11,661 nt of DNA, taken from assembly GCA_005799205.1 (NCBI GenBank), contig SYHM01000210.1, positions 1 through 11,661 of the forward strand, read 5' to 3'. Positions 1 through 6,220 of the stretch are shown piece by piece. A program made the position numbers and the translations under genes. Each line of letters begins with the position of its first letter. The first letter of the stretch is position 1. The notes under the pieces are model-generated. The model was given only the letters and a program-made list of their open reading frames with translations. It searched no databases and was not told where the DNA came from. The stretch comes from Planctomycetia bacterium. GTDB lineage: Bacteria; Planctomycetota; Phycisphaerae; Phycisphaerales; SM1A02.

Positions 1-1
1 C

Positions 2-1903
2 GGCGGAGCGCTGCTGCATGTTCCCGCGAGCAAAGTGTCGCTTGTGCAGCGCTATGTCGGAGCGGGCTCGCTCCGTCCTCCACTGTCGGCGCTCGGTGGT
101 CGTCGGTGGAAGAAACAGAAAGACGACGTGGCCGACGCTGTCCGCGATCTCGCGGGAGACCTCATCCGCGTGCAGGCGGTGCGCGAATCAACCGCGGGAA
201 TCGCGTATCCGCCAGATTCAAAGTGGCAACGAGAGTTTGAAGAAGAGTTTCCGTTCGTCGAGACCGATGATCAGGTCTCGGCGATTGCTGCGACGAAGCG
301 CGACATGGAACGGACTCGTCCGATGGACCGCCTCGTCTGCGGCGATGTTGGGTTCGGCAAGACTGAAGTCGCACTGCGCGCGGCATTTAAGGCAGTTGAT
401 TCGGGACGGCAGGTTGCGGTCTTGGTGCCCACAACCGTGCTCGCCGAGCAGCACGAGCGCACATTTCGTGATCGACTGCGTGCCTATCCGTATGTGGTTG
501 AGGGAATCAGCCGATTCAAGAGTGATCGGGAGGTCCGCGAGACTCTCGATCGACTCGCCACCGGGGGAGTCGACATCATCATCGGAACTCACCGACTGCT
601 CTCTGCCGATGTGCGCTTTCGAGACTTGGGACTCGTCGTCATCGATGAAGAGCAACGATTCGGAGTCGAACACAAGCAGCGGTTGTTCGAGTTTCGACTC
701 ACCGCCGATGTCCTGACGCTCAGTGCAACGCCCATTCCACGCACGCTGCACATGGCGATGCTGGGGCTGAGAGACATTTCGAGTCTGACGACTCCTCCAC
801 CCGATCGGCGCGCGATCGTGACAGAGGTCATTCCGTGGAACCGCGAGCGCCTCGCGGGGGCAATTCGACGCGAACTCGCGCGCGAAGGGCAGGTGTTTTG
901 GGTGCACAATCGAGTGCACGACATCGAGAGCGCAGCCGACGAAGTGCGCAGGCTCGCCCCCGATGCGCGCATCGTCATCGGTCATGGTCAGATGGGCGAT
1001 GGAGAACTCGAACAGGTGATGCGCACGTTCATGCGTCGCGAGGCGGACATTCTTGTCTCCACCACGATCATTGAGAGCGGGATCGACATCGCGACCGCGA
1101 ACACGATGGTCATCGATGATGCCCACAGGTTTGGACTCTCAGAGCTGCATCAGTTGCGCGGCCGCGTTGGCCGCTCCAGTCACCGGGCGTACTGCTATCT
1201 GCTGCTGCCTCAGGACCGACCCGTTGCACCCGATGCAATGAAACGACTTCGCGCTCTCGAGGATTACTCGATGCTTGGCGCTGGGTTTCGAATTGCAGTA
1301 CGAGACCTTGAGATTCGGGGTGCAGGCAACCTACTCGGAAGCGAGCAGTCGGGGCACATCGCTGCGGTCGGCTATGAGCTGTACTGCAAGATGCTCGATC
1401 ACTCGGTTCGCGAGATGCGCTGCGAGCCGACGATTGTTCCAATCGACACACTCCTTGAGTTCGGTTTCTCTGGATCAATTCCAAAGAGTTACATCGTCAG
1501 CGATCGCCGCCGACTCGAGGCCTACCGATCACTCGCCGATGCAACGAAGGTGGTCGATCTCGAGGTGGTTCGAAAGGAGATCGAGAGCGCATACGGCACT
1601 GCTCCAGCCATCGCGGCCAGTTTCTTTGTGGTGACTGAGATTCGCCTGCTCTGCACACTGCTGTCGATCAAGTCGATTGTGAGGCGCGATGCCGATGTCA
1701 TCGTGCGAACGCCAGATGCGCCAAGCGTTCATCGACTCTTGAGGGGGGCTAGGGGGACGGTCCGAACGGTGGGCGAGGCCGATCCTCAAGGGCTGATCGA
1801 TGTGTACTGGCGGCCGACCGCCGAGTTCGACTCTGTCGATCGACTCGCAGGGGAACTCGTCACCCGTCTGCGCAAGGCACACGCGCGAGCCGCCGCCCCG
1901 TGA
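2..1903 (+). CDS. mfd: Transcription-repair coupling factor Mfd (C-terminal 633 residues, 5' end outside window)
   Basis: Mfd is a DNA translocase that removes RNA polymerase stalled at DNA lesions and recruits UvrA for nucleotide excision repair. The reading frame is open from the window edge, so the N-terminal UvrB-like and most UvrA-binding regions are missing. The fragment opens inside the RNA-polymerase-interacting domain (LVQRYVG about residue 12). The superfamily 2 helicase core follows: Walker A GDVGFGKT (about 114-121), the DEEQ box (about 215), SATPIPRT (about 241), ESGIDI (about 358) and QLRGRVGR (about 384). The Mfd/RecG TRG motif RDLEIRGAGNLLGSEQSG comes next, then a C-terminal TRCF domain of normal size ending at TGA 1901-1903. 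All helicase motifs are intact. The internal GTG at 35 is not the start, because Mfd homology continues upstream of it. The gene converges with the TSCPD gene, and only 2 bp separate the two stop codons. Confidence 0.97.
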   Translation, partial: GGALLHVPASKVSLVQRYVGAGSLRPPLSALGGRRWKKQKDDVADAVRDLAGDLIRVQAVRESTAGIAYPPDSKWQREFEEEFPFVETDDQVSAIAATKRDMERTRPMDRLVCGDVGFGKTEVALRAAFKAVDSGRQVAVLVPTTVLAEQHERTFRDRLRAYPYVVEGISRFKSDREVRETLDRLATGGVDIIIGTHRLLSADVRFRDLGLVVIDEEQRFGVEHKQRLFEFRLTADVLTLSATPIPRTLHMAMLGLRDISSLTTPPPDRRAIVTEVIPWNRERLAGAIRRELAREGQVFWVHNRVHDIESAADEVRRLAPDARIVIGHGQMGDGELEQVMRTFMRREADILVSTTIIESGIDIATANTMVIDDAHRFGLSELHQLRGRVGRSSHRAYCYLLLPQDRPVAPDAMKRLRALEDYSMLGAGFRIAVRDLEIRGAGNLLGSEQSGHIAAVGYELYCKMLDHSVREMRCEPTIVPIDTLLEFGFSGSIPKSYIVSDRRRLEAYRSLADATKVVDLEVVRKEIESAYGTAPAIAASFFVVTEIRLLCTLLSIKSIVRRDADVIVRTPDAPSVHRLLRGARGTVRTVGEADPQGLIDVYWRPTAEFDSVDRLAGELVTRLRKAHARAAAP

Positions 1904-1905
1904 CC

Positions 1906-2289
1906 CTACGCGGCGGTCCTCGGAGCCTTGCCGTAGTGAGCCTCGAGAAATCGCGCGACATAGTCAAGGATGCTCGAACACTCAGGGATGTCAGGATTGC
2001 TTGTCGCGCCGAGTGGTTCAAATCGCATGCCGCGAAAACGTTCAGCGGCGTCACCGAGCGAGAGGCCATGCTGCAGCGAGAGGCTGAACGCGCGGCAGAA
2101 CCCCTGGATGAGTCCTGAGAGGGTCGATCCCTCCTTACTCATCTTGATGAAAATCTCGCCGGGGCGACCATCGGGAAAGAGACCGACGGTGAGGTACCCC
2201 TCGTAGTTCGCGATTGCAAACTTATGCGTCAGCGAGCGACGAGTTTCGGGCAAAATCTCGCGGGACGGTGCAGCGGTCATCCGAGTCAT
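1906..2289 (-). CDS. Free-standing TSCPD-domain protein, like the C-terminus of B12-dependent (class II) ribonucleotide reductase
   Basis: This 127-residue protein matches, by motif memory, the region after the catalytic barrel of long NrdJ enzymes. Visible landmarks are RRSLTHKF (17-24), EGYLTVGLFPDGRPGEIFI (30-48), KEGSTLSGL (52-60), MRFEPLG (88-94) and SSILDYVARFLE (105-116). In known NrdJ proteins this is fused to the catalytic subunit; Pseudomonas has a split NrdJa/NrdJb form. No catalytic glycyl/thiyl barrel is present here and no CxxC redox tail is seen, so the protein cannot be a reductase alone. It may be an accessory or regulatory subunit, which is inference. The start was chosen at ATG 2289, because the homologous part begins about 10 residues later and GAGGA lies about 10 nt upstream. 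The frame stays open to a TTG at 2397 (163 residues), with another ATG at 2355, so a longer form is possible. It is encoded downstream of rplI on the same strand, after a hairpin. Confidence 0.85.
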   Translation of the reverse strand: MTRMTAAPSREILPETRRSLTHKFAIANYEGYLTVGLFPDGRPGEIFIKMSKEGSTLSGLIQGFCRAFSLSLQHGLSLGDAAERFRGMRFEPLGATSNPDIPECSSILDYVARFLEAHYGKAPRTAA

Positions 2290-2403
2290 GAGCGAAAAGT
2301 CCTCGCAGAGGCAAGCATCGTCCGCAAGTCCGTGCGGGCGAGATCGGAGCACCATCACACCGCGGTCCAACCGCACCGATGTTGCCGAAATACTCAATCG
2401 TCA

Positions 2404-2431
2404 AAGTCCGCAGTTCTCCTGCGGATTTCTT
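2404..2431. terminator. Hairpin with flanking A/T tracts between rplI and the TSCPD gene, possibly bidirectional
   Basis: TCCGCAG (2407-2413) and CTGCGGA (2419-2425) form a 7-bp stem around the loop TTCTC. Read on the plus strand, the stem can extend by a G-U and two A-U pairs and is followed by TTTCTT. Read on the minus strand it lies about 45 nt after the rplI stop and is followed by CTTTG, a weaker U tract. Either direction is plausible: it may end rplI transcripts, or mfd transcripts that run antisense through the TSCPD gene. Confidence 0.5.
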
Positions 2432-2469
2432 GAGAGGAAGAATGGACCGCCGCCCAGTGGATGGGTGAA

Positions 2470-3090
2470 CTAGTTTTTCTTCTCGCGACTCTTGCGCGCG
2501 CTCTTCGTGCCGCGCTCGGCCTTCGACTCATCCGCCTCTGCCGCCGGCGTCGCAGGTTCGGCGCTCTCTTCGACCGAGTCGCCCTCGGCACTCGGCGCAG
2601 TGTTCGCGGCAGCAGGGGTCTCGAGTTCAATGATGCGATCGGGCTTGACGGCGATTGTGATCTCTGCCACGAGGTCGCGTCCGAATTGAATCGTGACTGG
2701 CTGACTTCCAACGCGACGCATTGGGTTGGCGAGGCGAACAGCCCGCATGTCGATGCCATATCCCTCTGCGATGAGCTGATCGCTGATGTCTCGCTGGGTG
2801 ACCGCTCCATAGAGCACCCCTTGATCGTTGCAGGCGCGCACGAGCGTGATGGTGATTCCCTCGAGTCGTGCAATGACAGCCTCGCGCTCGGCGCGCTGCT
2901 TGGCAACTTCAGCCTGCGCGACGGCGCGCGCTGCCTTCAGCGATTCAATCTTCTCGGCCGTTGGCGCCTCTGCCATCGCGTTGGGAAGCAAGTAGTTGCG
3001 AGCGAAGCCAGGTCGAACCTTGACAACATCGCCAACAAGACCGAGGTTTTCGATCGTTTCGAGCAGCAGGAGTTCGTAATTGCGTGCCAT
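2470..3090 (-). CDS. rplI: Large-subunit ribosomal protein bL9 with a long charged C-terminal tail
   Basis: bL9 binds 23S rRNA near the base of the L1 stalk and helps maintain translation fidelity. The protein begins MARNYELLLLETIENLG, and the family signature around GDVVKVRPGFARNYLLPN (20-37) is complete. A long connecting helix rich in A, K, E and R follows (about 42-75), then the C-terminal rRNA-binding domain to about residue 157. The ATG at 3090 was chosen because bL9 proteins start here and AAAGGA lies about 9 nt upstream; the frame is open further 5' without homology. At 206 residues it is about 50 longer than the usual roughly 150. The extra tail (158-206) is first Ala/Glu/Pro-rich and acidic, then ends in a Lys/Arg cluster (KSAREKK-like). 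rpsF, ssb and rpsR, its usual neighbours, are not adjacent. About 125 bp separate it from cbs upstream, so it probably has its own promoter. Confidence 0.96.
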   Translation of the reverse strand: MARNYELLLLETIENLGLVGDVVKVRPGFARNYLLPNAMAEAPTAEKIESLKAARAVAQAEVAKQRAEREAVIARLEGITITLVRACNDQGVLYGAVTQRDISDQLIAEGYGIDMRAVRLANPMRRVGSQPVTIQFGRDLVAEITIAVKPDRIIELETPAAANTAPSAEGDSVEESAEPATPAAEADESKAERGTKSARKSREKKN

Positions 3091-3118
3091 GAGTCGCTGT
3101 CCTTTCAGGTGAGAGTTA

Positions 3119-3163
3119 GAGGCGCCGCGGGGCCTCAGCGAAGTTCCTTCAGACTGCGAAGGA
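3119..3163 (-). promoter_or_regulatory. Two small inverted repeats in the rplI leader
   Basis: The 125-bp spacer between cbs and rplI contains two potential stem-loops that would lie in the rplI 5' leader. One is TCCTTC (3145-3150) with GAAGGA (3158-3163) around a 7-nt loop. The other is GAGGC (3119-3123) with GCCTC (3132-3136) around a G+C-rich 8-nt loop, ending about 20 nt before the AAAGGA ribosome site. Ribosomal protein genes often have structured leaders, but these stems are short and a regulatory role is only a guess. A run of eight G (3192-3199) lies further upstream. I could not identify a convincing promoter. Confidence 0.25.
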
Positions 3164-3215
3164 TCGCGGCGTGAATTGTGTCCGCCCGTGCGGGGGGGGA
3201 GAGTATTGCAGAGAG

Positions 3216-4598
3216 TCAACGCTGGCGCAAGTGGTGAATCAGATCGATTTTTGTAATGATCCCGTAGAAAGCCTTCCCATCGTGCACCACGGCGACCCGA
3301 TCTGCACGAAAGATCGGCACGAGATCGTCAGGGGAGGATGATGGATGGATCGTCTCGACGCGGCTCGTCATGTACTGGCTGACTGGCGCAGTTGCCGCCA
3401 GAGGGTCACGGGCGAGCGCAAGCAGCACGTCGCTCTCGTCCATGATTCCCACGAGGGCATCATTCGAATCGAGGACCGCCAACTGACTCACCGAGAACAT
3501 CCGCATCCGCCGAATGGCCAACGCGAGCGGCATCGTGGGGGCGAGGACGAAGTCTTCGCTCTGATCGTGGCGCCTCGTGATCAGATCGCGCAGGTCACCG
3601 CTCTTCGATCGCGAAAGGAATCCTTGATCGCGCATCCAGAAGTCGTTGTACATCTTCGAGAGGTACTTGGCGCCGCTGTCGCAGATCAGCGTTGCCACGC
3701 GCTTGGGTGCAGTCTGCTCTCGGCAGTAGCGAAGCGCGGCGTGCATGAGCACTCCGACGCTCGATCCCGCCAGCACTCCTTCCTTTCGAAGCAGTTCGCG
3801 CACCGATGCGAAGGCCTCTGCGTCAGTCACCGCATAGGCGTGGTCGACAATCGTGAGGTCGAGGATCGACGGCACAAAGTCCTCGCCAATCCCCTCGACG
3901 AGCCACGATCCCGCGGGGACTGTCTTTCCCTCGTTGACAAGCGGCTCGAGAATCGATCCCTTGGGGTCTGCAAGGATGACTTTGCACGCGGGGTTGCGTG
4001 ACTTCAGGTAAGCGCCGACGCCGGCGACCGTTCCGCCCGAGCCGACCCCTGCAACGAACGCGTCGATGCGGCCACCCATCTGCTCCCAAATCTCTGGGCC
4101 GGTGGTTTCAAAGTGCGCACGCGTGTTGTCATCATTCGCGAACTGGTTGACGTAAAAGGATGTCGGGTCCTCTCGAGCCATTCGCTCTGCCATGTCTTGG
4201 TAGTACTCGGGGTGACCCTTGGCAACGTCAGACCTCGTGAGAACGACCTCGGCTCCCATCGCCCGCAAGTGCGCCATTTTCTCATCACTCATCTTGTCAG
4301 GCATCACAACGGTGAGCCGGTACCCCTTGAGGGCACCCACCAGCGCGAGCGCAATCCCAGTGTTGCCTGCGGTTGCTTCGATGATCCGTCCGCCAGGCTT
4401 CAGTTTTCCAGAGCGCTCGGCAGCGTCGACCATCGCGATAGCGATCCGATCCTTGATCGACTGCCCGGGGTTTAGGTTTTCGAGCTTGACAAAGAGTTCG
4501 CACGGCCCCGTATCGAGGTGAGTGATCTTCAACATCGGCGTATTGCCGATCATCTCGAGAATGTTGGAGAAGACGGGAGCAGTCGCTGCAGTAGGCAT
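3216..4598 (-). CDS. cbs: Cystathionine beta-synthase, PLP-dependent, with C-terminal CBS-domain pair
   Basis: This enzyme condenses serine (or an activated serine) with homocysteine to give cystathionine, the first step of transsulfuration toward cysteine. The 460 residues open with the fold-type II PLP core: IGNTP (17-21), NPGQSIKDR with the Schiff-base lysine K49, the substrate loop ATAGNTG (75-81), and the phosphate loop GSGGT (186-190). VEGIGEDFVPSILD (234-247) and the segment ending WMRDQGFL (321-328) resemble eukaryotic-type cystathionine beta-synthase more than CysK/CysM. Two CBS domains follow (about 345-398 and 405-458), which in homologues bind adenosyl ligands. No heme-binding N-terminal extension is present. 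O-acetylserine sulfhydrylase activity cannot be excluded. The start at ATG 4598 fits the family, but no Shine-Dalgarno sits at normal distance; GAGGTGAG is about 15 nt upstream. No cystathionine gamma-lyase gene is in the window. It diverges from rsmJ with 23 bp between start codons. Confidence 0.92.
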   Translation of the reverse strand: MPTAATAPVFSNILEMIGNTPMLKITHLDTGPCELFVKLENLNPGQSIKDRIAIAMVDAAERSGKLKPGGRIIEATAGNTGIALALVGALKGYRLTVVMPDKMSDEKMAHLRAMGAEVVLTRSDVAKGHPEYYQDMAERMAREDPTSFYVNQFANDDNTRAHFETTGPEIWEQMGGRIDAFVAGVGSGGTVAGVGAYLKSRNPACKVILADPKGSILEPLVNEGKTVPAGSWLVEGIGEDFVPSILDLTIVDHAYAVTDAEAFASVRELLRKEGVLAGSSVGVLMHAALRYCREQTAPKRVATLICDSGAKYLSKMYNDFWMRDQGFLSRSKSGDLRDLITRRHDQSEDFVLAPTMPLALAIRRMRMFSVSQLAVLDSNDALVGIMDESDVLLALARDPLAATAPVSQYMTSRVETIHPSSSPDDLVPIFRADRVAVVHDGKAFYGIITKIDLIHHLRQR

Positions 4599-4621
4599 GA
4601 TGCGAGTGTAATACTCACCTC

Positions 4622-5305
4622 GTGGAGTCCGCTGCCGACCCTGTTGTTGTGAAGACCGATCCGGATGGACGGATGGAGCTCATTCGGTCGAGCGACCGCC
4701 CTGGCCATGGGGCCGCCGTTGATTTTCGCAGGACGACCCTGCGTGGGATCGCATCGTCGCCACTCGTTCGCTCATGTGGAAGCAAGGGACTGCTACTTGA
4801 CGCGACCGCGGGGCTCGGAGGGGATTCGTTTCTGCTCGCAGCGGCTGGATTCACGGTGACTTCGGTCGAGCGCTCGCCACTCGTCGCGGCAGTGCTACGG
4901 GATGGACTCAACCGAGCAGCCGCGAGCAAGAGTCTTGCTGCGATCGTGGGGCGGATCGAACTTCGTGAGGGCGATGCTTGCGCGCTCATCAAGGCGACGC
5001 CGAACGAATGGTCGGTGATCTATCTTGATCCGATGTATCCCGCCAAGCGCGGTAGCGCACTCGCCGCGAAGCCAATTCGACTTGTTCGCGGCGCCGTCGG
5101 ACCTGATTCCGACTCCGACTCGCTGTTTCGTGCTGCGGCCGCCGCCGCCTGTGCACGCATCGTGGTCAAGCGCCCTCACCACGCCCCCACGCTCTACCCC
5201 AATCCCGATCTTGTGTTCGAAAGCAAGCTTGCGAGGTACGACACATATTTTCGTGAGGGCAAGTCGTTGAGCGAGTACGCCCGCGCGCGGCACACTCATC
5301 CATGA
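4622..5305 (+). CDS. rsmJ: 16S rRNA (guanine-1516 N2)-methyltransferase RsmJ
   Basis: RsmJ uses S-adenosylmethionine to methylate N2 of G1516 in 16S rRNA (E. coli numbering), near the decoding region. The 227-residue protein has the RsmJ form of the Rossmann methylase: SAM-binding motif I DATAGLGGD (60-68), the acidic VER turn (82-84), catalytic YLDPMYP (134-140), the RsmJ-type segment around VGPDSDSDSL (159-168), VVKRP (181-185) and RYDTYF (205-210). E. coli RsmJ is about 250 residues, so this copy has a shorter N-terminus. GTG 4622 is the only start in frame after a TGA at 4598-4600. N-terminal resemblance to E. coli RsmJ appears to extend upstream of the ATG at 4673, although that ATG has a GGA about 7 nt before it. 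It overlaps rsmE by the ATGA at 5302-5305. Another related SAM methylase specificity is possible but less likely. Confidence 0.86.
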   Translation: MESAADPVVVKTDPDGRMELIRSSDRPGHGAAVDFRRTTLRGIASSPLVRSCGSKGLLLDATAGLGGDSFLLAAAGFTVTSVERSPLVAAVLRDGLNRAAASKSLAAIVGRIELREGDACALIKATPNEWSVIYLDPMYPAKRGSALAAKPIRLVRGAVGPDSDSDSLFRAAAAAACARIVVKRPHHAPTLYPNPDLVFESKLARYDTYFREGKSLSEYARARHTHP

Positions 5306-6027
5306 GCGTGCCGTGGCTCTATCTCGCGCAGTTGCCTTCGACCGCTCCGTCGACCTGTCGTGTGCACGCAGACGAGGCACGTCACGCGACGGGGTCTCGG
5401 CGACTGCGCGCAGGCGATGCCATCTGGCTCTTCAATGGATGTGGGGTGATCGCAAGGGCGCAGATCAGCGCGACCCATCACGATGGCTCGCTCGATGCCT
5501 CAATTGAATCGGTTTGCGCGTCTCCTCGTGAATTCCCTGACATCGAAATCGCCTCGGCGATTCCAAAGGGAGATCGACTGACGACGTTGCTCGAGTCGAT
5601 CGCGCCGCTGGCGGCTTCGAGATGGACACCGCTGTTGTGCACGCACTCCGTTGTGACATGGTCGCACGCGAATGCACTGCGCGCAGGTCGGGTGTTGATT
5701 GCAGCGTGTAAGCAGTCTCAGCAGCCGTGGCTTCCTGTGGTGAGTGCCGAAGCATCGCCGATTCAAGTTGCGCGCGATGCGGTCGCGCGCGGAAGGATGG
5801 TGATCATCGCCTCGCCAAGTGGAGCGCCACTGGCGACCTGCATCGAGGGTGCGCAAGCGCTCACGTTGCTCATTGGTCCCGAGGGGGGATTCACCACCAC
5901 CGAGGTCGAAGCCGTCGAATCGCTTGGTGGACGCTGCGCCTCGCTTGGAGGGGCGATCTTGCGAATAGAACTTGCTGTTGCCTACTCACTCGCAACCGCG
6001 AGAAGTGTGTCCCAGTCGAGAGAGTGA
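5302..6027 (+). CDS. rsmE: 16S rRNA (uracil-1498 N3)-methyltransferase RsmE
   Basis: RsmE is a SPOUT-class (knotted) methyltransferase that methylates N3 of U1498 in 16S rRNA, at the decoding site. The 241-residue length is normal. A PUA-like N-terminal RNA-binding part includes ARHATGSRRLRAGD (26-39), the family's H..VLR region. The SPOUT part has IPKGDR (87-92), KQSQQPWLP (137-145), the SAM-pocket IGPEGGFT (191-198) and the knot segment LGGAILRIELA (215-225). The last usually reads ILRTETA, so the two threonines are replaced by Ile and Leu here. The ATG overlaps the rsmJ stop (ATGA) with no Shine-Dalgarno of its own, so translation is probably coupled to rsmJ. The stop codon lies in the loop of a strong hairpin. 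Confidence 0.95.
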   Translation: MSVPWLYLAQLPSTAPSTCRVHADEARHATGSRRLRAGDAIWLFNGCGVIARAQISATHHDGSLDASIESVCASPREFPDIEIASAIPKGDRLTTLLESIAPLAASRWTPLLCTHSVVTWSHANALRAGRVLIAACKQSQQPWLPVVSAEASPIQVARDAVARGRMVIIASPSGAPLATCIEGAQALTLLIGPEGGFTTTEVEAVESLGGRCASLGGAILRIELAVAYSLATARSVSQSRE

Positions 6028-6041
6028 CTCTCGAAACTGGG
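6011..6041. terminator. Long hairpin across the rsmE stop codon, between convergent rsmE and tRNA-Ala
   Basis: CCCAGT (6011-6016) pairs with ACTGGG (6036-6041), and CGAGAG (6017-6022) pairs with CTCTCG (6028-6033). This gives 12 base pairs interrupted by a 2-nt AA bulge, with the loop AGTGA that holds the TGA stop. No T-run follows on either strand, so it is not a canonical intrinsic terminator. Its place between convergent transcripts, 17 nt past the tRNA 3' end, suggests a bidirectional transcript end or an RNA-processing/stability element. Confidence 0.5.
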
Positions 6042-6057
6042 CAGAAACAGGCAGAAA

Positions 6058-6130
6058 TGGAGCGTATCGGGGTCGAACCGATAACCTCCGCCTTGCAAAG
6101 GCGGCGCTCTCCCAATTGAGCTAACGCCCC
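6058..6130 (-). tRNA. tRNA-Ala, anticodon TGC
   Basis: The minus strand folds into a full 73-nt cloverleaf. The acceptor stem is GGGGCGT with ACGCTCC and includes the G3:U70 wobble pair that is the alanine identity element. The D stem is GCTC/GAGC. The anticodon stem CCGCC/GGCGG carries the loop TTTGCAA (anticodon TGC, plus-strand 6095-6097). The T arm is ATCGG-TTCGACC-CCGAT, and the discriminator base is A. The CCA tail is not encoded; TTT follows A73. The gene is not next to an rRNA operon in this window. It lies about 90 bp downstream of the SH3-domain gene on the same strand, beyond that gene's terminator. Confidence 0.98.
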
Positions 6131-6174
6131 AATGAACGATCCAGTGGATGATCACTAGGCTCGGGCAGTCTAAC

Positions 6175-6203
6175 GAAAAATTGAAAACGCGTCGTCGGCG
6201 CGT
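6175..6203 (-). terminator. Intrinsic terminator after the SH3-domain gene
   Basis: On the minus strand ACGCG and CGCGT (plus positions 6199-6203 and 6187-6191) form a 5-bp G+C-rich stem around a 7-nt loop. TTTTC, and a second T-rich run TTTTTC, follow. It begins about 17 nt after the stop codon of the SH3-domain gene and before the tRNA-Ala gene, which therefore should have its own promoter. No clear tRNA promoter was found in the remaining 45 bp. Confidence 0.6.
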
Positions 6204-6220
6204 CAGCCATCGTGCGAGCG

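Noticed and set aside
218..1126. Minus-strand open frame of 302 codons opposite mfd
   Set aside because: Shadow of a G+C-rich, codon-biased gene. The mfd frame holds all helicase motifs and the antisense product has none.
2290..2397. TTG-initiated longer form of the TSCPD protein
   Set aside because: The extension does not resemble the family. ATG 2289 with GAGGA upstream fits better, though this is not certain.
2461..3174. Plus-strand open frame of 237 codons opposite rplI
   Set aside because: The antisense product has no recognisable domain, and bL9 on the other strand is clear.
3345..4001. Plus-strand open frame of 218 codons opposite cbs
   Set aside because: Antisense shadow; residues are low-complexity and rich in R, H and S, without motifs.
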